Source: Corallochytrium limacisporum
Taxonomy: Eukaryota; Opisthokonta
Reading direction: 5' to 3'
NCBI GenBank assembly: GCA_002811645.1
Contig: PDIP01000030.1
Location: forward strand, 86,481-150,480
Length of the DNA stretch: 64,000 nt
Shown here: positions 40,716 through 50,354 of the stretch, piece by piece
Numbering within the stretch: the stretch's first letter is position 1
How the letters are laid out: the number at the start of each line of letters is the position of its first letter
Program-made: the position numbers and the translations under genes
The notes under the pieces: generated by a model
Database searches by the model: none
The model's input: only the letters and a program-made list of their open reading frames with translations
What the model was told of the DNA's origin: nothing

Positions 40716-42596
40716 ATGGCGATGAGACAACCCCTTGCGACACGTGGACCGTGGTCTGCTGCCCGCCGGCAGGCCAGGACTATCGAGCGGTCCGTATCCC
40801 CTGTTCGTGCAGCTAGTAGCATGAGCATGACTCTGCCTAGGGCACATGTGTCCAACAGGACCATGGGAGAGTTCGTCCCTAAGGCTCCGAAGTTACCACT
40901 CCATGACAAACCGAGGGAACAAATCCGCCAACGGAGCAGCGGTGTTTTGGGACAGTACAGAATGATCTATCAACACACACCTAGCAAGAGCATGCAATCC
41001 AACACCTCACAGCTCAATCAAGCTGTGGCCGAGCAGTATCGTTTAATGCCCATGCAGCGTGCCAGCAAGCCCACTGACATTGGCAGAATCACGGAGAAGC
41101 CAAAACCTCGCCTGGCTGAAGAAATTGTGGGTAGCAAACAGAGTGGTTTTCGTCCGGCAGCGACAGGAGGCGGTAATCTGCAATTTGTCCCGTCCATGCG
41201 CACATGGAAAAGCAGTCTGTTTGGTCCTCCCCTGGCGCGGGCGCCTACCAACTACTCTACCAAGACACAGTTTGAAATGAGCAAGCGGATTCTGAAGTCG
41301 GGACCTTCAGTTTTCAACCGCTTTAACGACATGGCAAAGGAATACAACGCCATCAACATGGCCCAAGGGTACGTGAACCTGAGTCCCGAAACGTTGATGA
41401 ATCTTCTGCGGGCAGACGATGTCATCAAGCGTACCCCTGAGGAACAGCGTGCAGCGCAAAAGACTGCGGAAATGAAGAATGCTGGAGGTGTCGCGCTGAC
41501 CTCCAAGGGATCAGAGACTCTCCGCCAGGCAATCTGCAAAACCTACAGCAAGCAGTATGGCATGAGCTCACTGGACCCGGAAAAAGAAGTCGTAATCACA
41601 TCTGGTGCGACTGAAGCTGCCTTCTCCTGCATGCAGGCCTTGATCAATCCTGGTGATGAAGCCATCATCTTTGAGCCTTTCTACGATGCCTACCCGGTTC
41701 AGGCGGAAATGGCTGGCGGAGAGTGCAAGTTCGTGCCTCTTAAGGAGCCTGAGGGCAGCGATCGATATGATGTGGCTAACTGGAAAATTGACATGGACGC
41801 TTTCCGCAAGGCATTAAGCCCGAAGACAAAGGTGATCATCTTCAACAACCCTCACAATCCTCTTGGCAAAGTGTTCACTCGCGAGGAGATCACAGAGATT
41901 TGCGACCTTATCAAGACTACCAACGCCATTGTTGTAGCTGATGAAGTGTACGATCAGATGGTCTTCACTGATGCGTGTAGCGAGCATGTTTCGATTGCCT
42001 CCCTGCCTGATATGTTTGAGCGTACCATCACCCTGTCATCTGCTGGCAAGCGTCTGAGCGTGGATGGCTGGAAGATTGGCTGGGCCGTTGGACCTGCCGA
42101 ATTGATTGAGGCCGTAACCTTGGCGCACCAGTGGATACCTTTCTCAGTGTCTTTGACTCTGCAGAACACTGTCCAGGCTGCTTTGGAACTGACCACTGAT
42201 TCTCACTACCTGGATCGAACCCGTGAAATGTTCCAAAGAAAGCGTGACCACCTAATTGCAGGTCTCGATGAAGCAGGCCTGCGTGCCATTCATCCCGAAG
42301 GATGCCACTTCCTTTTGGTAGATACTTCGTGCATTAGCACAGAACATGGCTTTGACGAGATGGGAGTCGAGGAAGATGGCGAATCCCGCCGCGACTACCG
42401 CATGTGCCGCTTCTGGAGCGAGAGAATTGGTGTTACCCCGATCCCTCCAAGTGCCTTCTACTCCAAGCAGAATGCTCATATGGCGGGCAGCTGGATCCGC
42501 CTAGCATTCTGCAAACCTGACGAGGTCATTAATCAAGCCTGTGATCGCATTGCTAATTTTATGAAGAAGGCTAGCGCTCAGCAGACAGCCGAGTGA
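40716..42596 (+). CDS. Class I aminotransferase, kynurenine aminotransferase-like, with long N-terminal extension
   Basis: 626 residues. The PLP-dependent fold begins near residue 188 and contains AsnMetAlaGlnGlyTyrValAsnLeu, IleThrSerGlyAlaThrGluAla, AsnAsnProHisAsnProLeuGlyLys, ValAlaAspGluValTyrAspGlnMet, and SerAlaGlyLysArgLeuSerValAspGlyTrpLysIleGlyTrp, where Lys445 is the Schiff-base lysine. This pattern is that of the KAT/glutamine transaminase K group, which transaminates kynurenine and glutamine. The first 187 residues are Arg, Ser, Gln and Pro rich. The start (MetAlaMetArgGlnProLeuAlaThrArg) could be a mitochondrial presequence, but the extension is much longer than needed. A short linker before Lys445 and an insert near 575 differ little from relatives. 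It converges with the AlkB gene. Confidence 0.9.
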   Translation: MAMRQPLATRGPWSAARRQARTIERSVSPVRAASSMSMTLPRAHVSNRTMGEFVPKAPKLPLHDKPREQIRQRSSGVLGQYRMIYQHTPSKSMQSNTSQLNQAVAEQYRLMPMQRASKPTDIGRITEKPKPRLAEEIVGSKQSGFRPAATGGGNLQFVPSMRTWKSSLFGPPLARAPTNYSTKTQFEMSKRILKSGPSVFNRFNDMAKEYNAINMAQGYVNLSPETLMNLLRADDVIKRTPEEQRAAQKTAEMKNAGGVALTSKGSETLRQAICKTYSKQYGMSSLDPEKEVVITSGATEAAFSCMQALINPGDEAIIFEPFYDAYPVQAEMAGGECKFVPLKEPEGSDRYDVANWKIDMDAFRKALSPKTKVIIFNNPHNPLGKVFTREEITEICDLIKTTNAIVVADEVYDQMVFTDACSEHVSIASLPDMFERTITLSSAGKRLSVDGWKIGWAVGPAELIEAVTLAHQWIPFSVSLTLQNTVQAALELTTDSHYLDRTREMFQRKRDHLIAGLDEAGLRAIHPEGCHFLLVDTSCISTEHGFDEMGVEEDGESRRDYRMCRFWSERIGVTPIPPSAFYSKQNAHMAGSWIRLAFCKPDEVINQACDRIANFMKKASAQQTAE

Positions 42597-42794
42597 GTTG
42601 CTCGCCCTTGTTTAATTTTAATAGTTTGGCAAATTACACACCCTATACAAACATTCCTGCTCAGATACTGTCCGCAGAAAGTATTGAGCAACGAATCATT
42701 ACACAGTGCACCTCTACTCTTGTATTGATCTACTGGTCATCCTTTGCTTGCCCGGTGCTCTATGGTTTATCATTCAATGCCTGCTCTCTCTTGC

Positions 42795-44321
42795 TCATGA
42801 AACGGTGCGCAAGTAATGCGGTGGTGACGGCCAGACGTCAATGAGTTGGTCCGGTCGGATCGGTGTCGTAAGCCATTCAAAGAAGCCGCATCTACGATCC
42901 GCACAAGACCAAAAGTACCGACCCGGCCCTGATCGGGCGTTTCGTTGAGTGTCCATTTGTGCAGCATTCAAGACGTTGCCGGTATCAATGGCGCCACCCT
43001 TCATCACCGGTTTGAGTACCGCCGGCTTTCCACAGCGGCAATTGATTCGGATCCGCTGAAAGGGCTTCACTAGCATACGAAACGTCAGACTCAGTCTCGC
43101 CTCGCCGCTTACTTCGTGAACAGGGAATCGATGTTCACGAGGGATGCAATGCTTCCACTCTTCCTGATTCGGAGGGTACATGACTGCCAAGCTGTTGTGT
43201 GGCAATCGGACTCCAAATGTGTCATCCTTGCCCGTGTCGGGGTCCTTCGGCCATGGGCTGCTGGTTTCAGTGGATGGCGCGAAGGTAAAGATCCGCGCCG
43301 CACCGAGGCTGAGACCGGCTATGATGGGCAGTGGGCCAATTGAACTCAGATAGTCGGAATGCGCAGCCACTGTATCCTGCCCACTGCGATACAAATTGGC
43401 CACAATCAGATCTGAGTACCAACGCTCAGCACCATATGCCAGTCCAGGGAAGGCCATAGGAATACACACAGACCTCCGCTCAGTCTCCACGCGATCACTG
43501 ACGACTCTGCGTACTTCCTCCATGAGCTCCTTAATCTCGCTCGGGATCTCATTGCGGCCAATCATTGCGTAGATGTGTTCCTCCTCTTCTTCCCGGCTTG
43601 GATCAATGGCCATCATGCCCGTGTCACTACCCACGATACCTTTCTGCGGCTCTTCACACAAAAAGTCCTGATATCCTGGACTGTCCGACGGAGGATTGAA
43701 CCTGAAAACTGTGCTGAGCCGAGGGCTCTCGATCTGCTTTCCGTAGACCATACGTTCCGATTGTTCCCACTGCTTACGGGCCTGCTGCATCATGACCATT
43801 AGAATACGGTTGGCTAATTCTTCAGGAAGGACATTGAGCGCAAGGCTACAATGTGTCGTCTGAGCAAATTCATCCTGCGAAATGCGAACACTGTCACTCA
43901 TACGGCCGCCGCGGTAACGGTAGAATTGTGGAGAATTGCTGGTACTAAGACTACTTGCAACCTCTGGGTGTCCCGACGCGGCAAAGGATCCCTTCAGAGT
44001 TTGTTGTTTGAGTAGTTTACGCTTCTTATTGGACGAATCGATATCCATATCATTATGCTCACCGGCCTGGAACACAGGTAACCCAAGATTTGATTTCGGA
44101 ATACTGATCATATTGCCTTGGGCGCTAAAAAATCTATTCGCAGCCTGATCAACATCTCCACCACATGCATCCAGCAGGTTCTGTAGGTGTGCTGCGTCAT
44201 CACAGCAAGTCACGCCCTGCAGGATTTGCAACTTTCCTCTGGGAGTTTCGTTCTGGCTTTCCGCAGACTCATGGATGTTCGTAAGAGAATTCGAACAGCT
44301 GAAGCCTTCGCTGCGAACCAT
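42795..44321 (-). CDS. AlkB-type 2-oxoglutarate dioxygenase with UBA-like and GRF zinc domains
   Basis: 508 residues from the ATG at 44321 (a GTG codon 18 bases upstream is not used). Order: a UBA/CUE-like helical piece (about 35-65, LeuLeuAspAlaCysGlyGlyAspValAspGlnAlaAlaAsnArg), a Ser-rich linker, an AlkB domain (about 190-415), then a GRF-type zinc finger (about 420-485, starting CysArgCysGlyLysPro and ending TrpSerCysAlaAspArgArgCysGlyPhePheGluTrp). Iron ligands are His321, Asp323 and His391, and the 2-oxoglutarate arginine lies in AlaArgLeuSerLeuThrPheArg. AlkB enzymes repair alkylated bases. GRF fingers bind nucleic acid (as in APE2 and TOP3A). Substrate probably damaged DNA; ubiquitin binding is inference. 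Confidence 0.87.
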   Translation of the reverse strand: MVRSEGFSCSNSLTNIHESAESQNETPRGKLQILQGVTCCDDAAHLQNLLDACGGDVDQAANRFFSAQGNMISIPKSNLGLPVFQAGEHNDMDIDSSNKKRKLLKQQTLKGSFAASGHPEVASSLSTSNSPQFYRYRGGRMSDSVRISQDEFAQTTHCSLALNVLPEELANRILMVMMQQARKQWEQSERMVYGKQIESPRLSTVFRFNPPSDSPGYQDFLCEEPQKGIVGSDTGMMAIDPSREEEEEHIYAMIGRNEIPSEIKELMEEVRRVVSDRVETERRSVCIPMAFPGLAYGAERWYSDLIVANLYRSGQDTVAAHSDYLSSIGPLPIIAGLSLGAARIFTFAPSTETSSPWPKDPDTGKDDTFGVRLPHNSLAVMYPPNQEEWKHCIPREHRFPVHEVSGEARLSLTFRMLVKPFQRIRINCRCGKPAVLKPVMKGGAIDTGNVLNAAQMDTQRNARSGPGRYFWSCADRRCGFFEWLTTPIRPDQLIDVWPSPPHYLRTVS

Positions 44322-45274
<953 letters not shown>

Positions 45275-45567
45275 GTTCGGCAAATGATAAGATTGGACAA
45301 AAACTCAGAATAACAGTCGGAACAGAATTGTATTAGCATATGTGAGAGATGGATCTGGGCGCATGTATCAGTTGATTCGGATCACGGCCCAAGTCATTTT
45401 TCGCACACCACACACATTTACATATTAACATAGCACAAATGTACGTCACGGTTCTACATGTCATAATAGCATCATGCAAGGTAGCACTATAGCGGACTGC
45501 TTTTTTTAGGGTTCGTCATGACCATTATCAGAACAAGCTGCCCTTGTACTCTTGCGTTGAGCATTCT

Positions 45568-45882
45568 TCAGAGTTCCAACCACTGACGTAAATCATTTGC
45601 ATTAAATTTTTCGTAGTAACATTCGTCATGATACACATGATCGCCCTGTAGTTTATGGTATGTGTCACTCTTTATTGCCTCCGCGTCTTGATCGCTTTTG
45701 GGCTTCTCACTCTCATGCTTTGACTTGATGGAGTCTGCAGGGCAATTGGTTGTACCTAACCCTGAACCCCTACCTTGTGCATTAAATTGAATTAAGTGGC
45801 TCACCATCTTTTCAACTTTATTGACCTGTTCGTGGTGAAACGTAAGCTGATCCAGCGATGTCTTACGATGTGTCCATGCCAT
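45568..45882 (-). CDS. Small ORF overlapping the RRP4 stop, unknown
   Basis: 104 codons from an ATG at 45882 that lies inside the last codons of RRP4 in another frame; the two overlap by 20 bases. The product is hydrophilic, with a likely helix (HisHisGluGlnValAsnLysValGluLysMetValSerHisLeu) and a C-terminal TyrHisAspGluCysTyrTyrGluLysPhe. No family recognised. A GTAAGA sits exactly across the RRP4 stop codon, so an alternatively spliced or frameshifted C-terminus of RRP4 is possible, though no good acceptor nearby was evident. It could also be a 3'-UTR chance frame. Confidence 0.4.
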   Translation of the reverse strand: MAWTHRKTSLDQLTFHHEQVNKVEKMVSHLIQFNAQGRGSGLGTTNCPADSIKSKHESEKPKSDQDAEAIKSDTYHKLQGDHVYHDECYYEKFNANDLRQWLEL

Positions 45883-46939
45883 CTTGTCTCGTTCGGGCCA
45901 TTGCGATTTGGGCGATTTCACTGCCAGTGGCCGGATCCATGACGTTACTAATGGTTTCATGGTTCAGACTGGCCTCGTAGGCATAGTTGATGGTTGTGTC
46001 TGTGATTGGGCATCCGAAGTGGCTAAGGAGTCGTATGCAATTTCTGGTTCGGGCAATAGCTTTGCGCAGATCACGCCCGACTGGTGCTGCTTTGCGATCC
46101 TCTTCACGGGTAGCATCGCCTAGGTGTCGTGTACCTTCTGTGCCCTTTGTGGTTGGCGGCCCAACGTAAATATATCCGTTCAGGCCCAAAATCACGTGCA
46201 CTCCATTGCCCAGATCATGGAAATGATTCTTGCGCCGCAGAACAAGAATGCTCGGAACGACTACGATACATCCACCACCGTTGCCACCAAGCCGTCCGTA
46301 CTTCGTGCTTCGTGCATGGAGTACTAGTGTACCATCGCTGGCTTGCACCGATTGGACTTCCGCACTAATCAAGTCTCCTTCTTGCAAGTACTGCCGCATG
46401 GCCAGTTCATCTTCCTGACTTCGCCGACGAATAGCTCCGCCAGGCAAATTGACGCTGGACAGGGCCAGTATACCATCAACGCGTGATGCAACATCCACTT
46501 TCCACCGACGATTTGTTACCGCCATAATCCGGCCGACCACAACATCGCCTACTTCACCGACGTAGCGACTGCGGATTCCTTTAACATACACCAAGCGGTT
46601 CACGCGCTCTACCGTGCCCGCAACAGAAGAACGAAGAGCCTCGCCTTCGCCGTGGCCTTCCTCTGCTTCAAGTTTGACTCCGTCTGCATCAATCATCATG
46701 TCCTCATGCGTAGTTTTGAAGCTTTCCGCAGTACCGATGTATGTACCGTGGCCCCTTACAACACCTTCATCTCCCTCAGTGATTATTTGTCCCGGGACCA
46801 CAAGTCGCTGCATTGCAGCTTGTACCTGATTCGAGTCGGCAAAGCCCTGTGCATTCTTGGAAAAGGCTTGAACACCCTCTGCATAAGTCAGAGGTGACAG
46901 AATCTTGTATCCTGCATGAGCTGTATCCGCAACCGACAT
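45863..46939 (-). CDS. Exosome cap subunit Rrp4 (EXOSC2)
   Basis: 358 residues. The N-terminal domain has ValValProGlyGlnIleIleThr, then GlyHisGlyThrTyr. An S1 domain (about 105-190) contains ArgTyrValGlyGluValGlyAspValValValGlyArgIle and ArgTrpLysValAspValAlaSerArg. It is followed by a KH-like region (about 215-300) with GlyLeuAsnGlyTyrIleTyrValGly. It caps the RNA-degrading exosome, guiding RNA into the barrel. Some residues are longer than in human (293 residues): inserts near 80-100 (acidic) and around 270. ATG start. It runs divergently from the RNase P subunit gene. Confidence 0.93.
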   Translation of the reverse strand: MSVADTAHAGYKILSPLTYAEGVQAFSKNAQGFADSNQVQAAMQRLVVPGQIITEGDEGVVRGHGTYIGTAESFKTTHEDMMIDADGVKLEAEEGHGEGEALRSSVAGTVERVNRLVYVKGIRSRYVGEVGDVVVGRIMAVTNRRWKVDVASRVDGILALSSVNLPGGAIRRRSQEDELAMRQYLQEGDLISAEVQSVQASDGTLVLHARSTKYGRLGGNGGGCIVVVPSILVLRRKNHFHDLGNGVHVILGLNGYIYVGPPTTKGTEGTRHLGDATREEDRKAAPVGRDLRKAIARTRNCIRLLSHFGCPITDTTINYAYEASLNHETISNVMDPATGSEIAQIAMARTRQDGMDTS

Positions 46940-47550
46940 TGCTGAAAGAAAGTCCTCTTCTGCTACTACACCATATCTAAAGCCCGAGTCTCAACTCACT
47001 GAAGCAAAGCAGAATGCATAACCATGTTTAAAACCTAGAGCGTCCTATGGATCATGCTAATATTTCCAATCTTCGTAATTTTCAAATAGCGTTACTGTGG
47101 TCGTGCCGCTTGTAAGCCCCCCACAAGGGCAGACTGAATGCAAGAACCCCCCCCCCCCCGGGGGGAGGGGGCCAAAACCGTTCTCACCTGCAGAATACAG
47201 CCAACTCCCCCCACGCAGATGGCTATCGGCGGGTCTCGCCCGGTGCTCTTCAGGGAGAGGGAGAGGCAGCAGAGGGGTGGGTTCCCGCTGTGAGTGGAAT
47301 TTCCCCCGCTAGGACGCAATTCCAGCCGGGGAATGGCGAGGAGGCACATTAGAATGGATGAACAATTTGCAGGAAAGAGCTGGCTGGTACTTGATGATTG
47401 GGGACAAGCCACTCGGTTTGTGCTGTGTCAGGTTATGACGCTCGTTCAGAGTATTTTTATCGACGGAATCTGCAGAGCGCAGAATAAGGATCACTATTTA
47501 CCAGGTTCAAATGTAACTTAACCTTGCGGTGTTCCCGTGGTAGTCGTACA
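46940..47550. other. Divergent promoter region of RRP4 and the RNase P subunit
   Basis: No gene. It contains C13 followed directly by G6 (47147-47165), the strongest palindromic homopolymer junction in the window. Confidence 0.6.
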
Positions 47551-48357
47551 ATGTCGCAGTCGCCACAGACAGCACAGAGCGAGTCCTCCAACGACCGCCA
47601 GGACGAATTGGAGACGCTTGGTTACCTCTGGAGGGTATGCAATCACTACGCAACAATTGATCTAGGTCTGGCAGCACAGGCGGGCAAACGGATTCTTTCA
47701 CTGGCATCCGAGGGCGACATTCGCTTAAGCCGGCCAATATATTCACGACTGTGCAACAAATGTGGCTGTCCAATGTTACCAGGTCTGTCGTCCCGTGTTC
47801 GAAATAGGCAAGAGTCTTCGTTTAGACGTCGCGGGTCAGGAGCGGATGCGATATTCCGAGTCGACATGTTCGATGCACGCAGAAAGACGATGGAGGCACT
47901 TTCGATGCCCACAAGGACGTCGATGATACAGAGCTGTGTTTTGTGTGGCTCTGCCTTGAGCTTTCTTGGTGCGAAGCGGATGCTGACCCAAAGAAAGGCA
48001 GCGGACCATGTCAAATCTATGCGTATCCGCGCGCCAGCCTACTCTGCTGATACATCACCCCTCAAACCGGGCACTGTGAACAAGGCATCCAAGCATAGAC
48101 GACAGGACCTCAGAGTGGCAGCTATAGCGGGAGGTGGCCTCAGCAAGAGTGCACCCACTACACCGCAGCGCAAGATTGATTTTCTAGGGCTTGGGACACC
48201 AGGTATGACGGCTGCGGTGTCGACTGTAGACCAGAGCTCCAGCAGCACCGGCAGCAAGAAGAAAAAGAAAAAGAAGTCAAGTCTCCGTTCCGAGGTTGGG
48301 CCCGGATCAAAGTCATCCACGCCGAGTTCGTCCGGTTTCAGCTTTCTTAGACGCTAA
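47551..48357 (+). CDS. RNase P/MRP zinc-ribbon subunit, Rpr2/Rpp21 family
   Basis: 268 residues from the ATG at 47551 (the frame is open upstream only from a TTG). Helices at about 25-60 (TyrLeuTrpArgValCysAsnHisTyrAla) precede a zinc ribbon: Cys68, Cys71 and later Cys129, Cys132, with ArgLeuSerArgProIleTyrSerArgLeuCys before the first pair. This is the layout of Rpp21/Rpr2, which binds RNase P RNA and aids tRNA 5' processing; the related Snm1 in RNase MRP cannot be excluded. The C-terminal 100 residues are a basic, Ser- and Lys-rich tail with a run of seven lysines, likely nuclear or nucleolar targeting. Tail-to-tail with XRCC4, 34 bp apart. Confidence 0.82.
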   Translation: MSQSPQTAQSESSNDRQDELETLGYLWRVCNHYATIDLGLAAQAGKRILSLASEGDIRLSRPIYSRLCNKCGCPMLPGLSSRVRNRQESSFRRRGSGADAIFRVDMFDARRKTMEALSMPTRTSMIQSCVLCGSALSFLGAKRMLTQRKAADHVKSMRIRAPAYSADTSPLKPGTVNKASKHRRQDLRVAAIAGGGLSKSAPTTPQRKIDFLGLGTPGMTAAVSTVDQSSSSTGSKKKKKKKSSLRSEVGPGSKSSTPSSSGFSFLRR

Positions 48358-48391
48358 TTCGCTGTACTTGTTCTTAATATATATTACATTG

Positions 48392-49441
48392 TTATCTTCT
48401 TCTACGAATTCTGCCAGCCGTGAGTTGTACAGCACCTTCCTCGTCATCATCTTCATCAGTTGCATTGTCGTCGCCTGGCTTGGTCGCAGATTTCGTTTCA
48501 TCCTCGTCCGCGTGACCTTTCGTTACAACGTCCTCAATGGTACCATCTGCAACACCTTTCGTTGATGATGCTGCAGCGTTGTTTGCATTGAGCATTTGTT
48601 CCAGCTCACTCGTGTCAGCATCTTCACTTGTGTCATCTGCCACTTCATCATCTCCGGCGTCTTCAGATCTCTCCGTGTCCGGGTCACCTTCATCCACTGA
48701 CATGGCCTCATCAAAGTTCTTTGCTGGAGGAACCCGTTTTCCATTCGTTGGCACTGGCTTTTCCGACGAAGATGCAAATTTAAGGGCCTCAAGTTGTTCT
48801 TCAAGCTGACGAATTCTTTCCTTCTTCTCGTTCAAAATCGGTAGGAAGTTCTGCACAAGCTCTACCTCCAGTTGGTCCCTAGAGTCTAATTGATCGTGCA
48901 AATTCCGTATGTTCAATGTAAAACCTTCCAGACTATTGCTGGCCAAGGCTTCATATTCTCTGTGCTGAAACTTAAGGAACCTTCTGTCCTCCAACATGTG
49001 CAACATAAACTCAGTGGATGCTTTGGACGACATGTCTTCACCATGTGAGCGATCTTTCGCAACCTTCTTCAACTCGTATTCATCCAGAATTGGGTACCGG
49101 CCGCCATCTTTCTGATGACGGATGCTCAAGACGCTATCCCCGTTCTCAACAAATGCAAGTCCGGCCTTGAACGGGCGACCTTTCTGCGGTCCTTCGCAAG
49201 GGTCCACTGTCTCTAAATACTCTAGGGCGGCAACGATGTCTTTCCCAAGCATCTTACCCCGGAGACTGTGCTGCAGAGCAAAGTAGTAACTTGGCTTGGC
49301 TGTCGAGCATAACCGAACATCCTCTACTTGGCCCGGTGTGCCACGCACGAGAACTGCTGCTACATTGTTCTCGAGGTCACCACTTTCCGACTTATTTAGT
49401 GGAAGGGCAAAGACAAAAGTCCGCGAGCGATCAGCGGCCAT
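48392..49441 (-). CDS. XRCC4-like non-homologous end-joining factor
   Basis: 349 residues from the ATG at 49441 (a GTG 42 bases upstream is not used). An N-terminal beta-rich head is followed by a long coiled coil whose core matches XRCC4: GluValGluLeuValGlnAsnPheLeuProIleLeuAsnGluLysLys, then ArgIleArgGlnLeuGluGlu (about 192-220). In animals this stretch binds DNA ligase IV. The C-terminus (230-349) is acidic and disordered with a final ArgIleArgArgArgArg. It should scaffold ligation of double-strand breaks in the nucleus. The head domain is too divergent to confirm by eye, so the call rests on the coiled coil and overall plan. Confidence 0.78.
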   Translation of the reverse strand: MAADRSRTFVFALPLNKSESGDLENNVAAVLVRGTPGQVEDVRLCSTAKPSYYFALQHSLRGKMLGKDIVAALEYLETVDPCEGPQKGRPFKAGLAFVENGDSVLSIRHQKDGGRYPILDEYELKKVAKDRSHGEDMSSKASTEFMLHMLEDRRFLKFQHREYEALASNSLEGFTLNIRNLHDQLDSRDQLEVELVQNFLPILNEKKERIRQLEEQLEALKFASSSEKPVPTNGKRVPPAKNFDEAMSVDEGDPDTERSEDAGDDEVADDTSEDADTSELEQMLNANNAAASSTKGVADGTIEDVVTKGHADEDETKSATKPGDDNATDEDDDEEGAVQLTAGRIRRRR

Positions 49442-49828
49442 CGCTCCTCTGCTTCGATCTACAGGTCCTCTCAATTGGTTCACATTGTGTCCATTCCGGC
49501 AATCCCATTAGGCCACACCATTTTTCATGCTTGCCAACTGCCACGGTTCTGTTTCTCCAAGTAGCTGCACCAGGAAGGTATGAGATCCGCTGAGGCAGGA
49601 AGACCCGCCCTACCCTGGGGACATATGCAATGGACGAGAACCCCTCCGGGTGGGGGGGGGGTTTGGGCGCGAAGGCTGCAAAATTGAAGAGTGGTTCCAA
49701 TCTCTCTGCAGGACATCATACTGGGTCGGTGCGAAAGCCGCTGACTGGAGTGAAATCTATTTCAAGAAACATGCAACTTGAGTGAGGCTCACTCCAGGAG
49801 GCACTGATGCCCAAGATTTTAGAGAAAT
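49442..49828. other. Divergent promoter region of XRCC4 and the 157-residue gene
   Basis: No gene. It contains CCCCTCCGGGT followed by G10 (49640-49661). Confidence 0.5.
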
Positions 49829-50302
49829 ATGGTGGCATACGAAGAACAATTGCAAGGGCTTCGGCTCCACAATCGACAGGTTCGGACCAGTTTTGCGACG
49901 AGCTTGAGGGCCATTATAGACTTGTTCGAGAATTTTGACGAAGGCGAAGACGCACCATCACTTGATGTTGCAGAGGATCCAGGCAGTCCAACTACAGAGC
50001 CAGAAGAGCCCATAGGGAAAGAAAACGATAGTGGTGATGTGGAGTACAATGAAACTTACCAGAAAGCAGCTGAGGGGTTACACCAGCGACTGGCTTACAT
50101 GCGAACGAAATATCGGGAAAATGACACGCAGGAGTATTTTGCGCGGGATGCACTCCCAAGCGGAAATTCACTGACAAAGGGAAATAGTCGGCAGCATGCG
50201 ACTGGGGATCTCATGGAGGATCGTGCCAAGCGGAATTTGTGCTTGCAACATGGACTTCCAGTCTGTTTTGAATGCGCTGTGAGTGGTGCCTATGAATACT
50301 GA
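49829..50302 (+). CDS. Small acidic protein of unknown function
   Basis: 157 residues, ATG start. An N-terminal helix (GluGluGlnLeuGlnGlyLeuArgLeuHisAsnArgGlnValArg...AlaIleIleAspLeuPheGluAsnPhe) is followed by an acidic linker, a second helical part (GluGlyLeuHisGlnArgLeuAlaTyrMetArgThrLysTyr) and a C-terminal CysLeuGlnHisGlyLeuProValCysPheGluCys with three cysteines and a histidine that could bind metal. No family recognised. It lies between XRCC4 and FANCI and converges with FANCI (52 bp between stops). A role in DNA repair is only suggested by neighbours. Confidence 0.65.
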   Translation: MVAYEEQLQGLRLHNRQVRTSFATSLRAIIDLFENFDEGEDAPSLDVAEDPGSPTTEPEEPIGKENDSGDVEYNETYQKAAEGLHQRLAYMRTKYRENDTQEYFARDALPSGNSLTKGNSRQHATGDLMEDRAKRNLCLQHGLPVCFECAVSGAYEY

Positions 50303-50354
50303 CCTTGCGGACCTACCACAAGTCCAAAATGTAAATAAAGAACTTTTTGTAATC

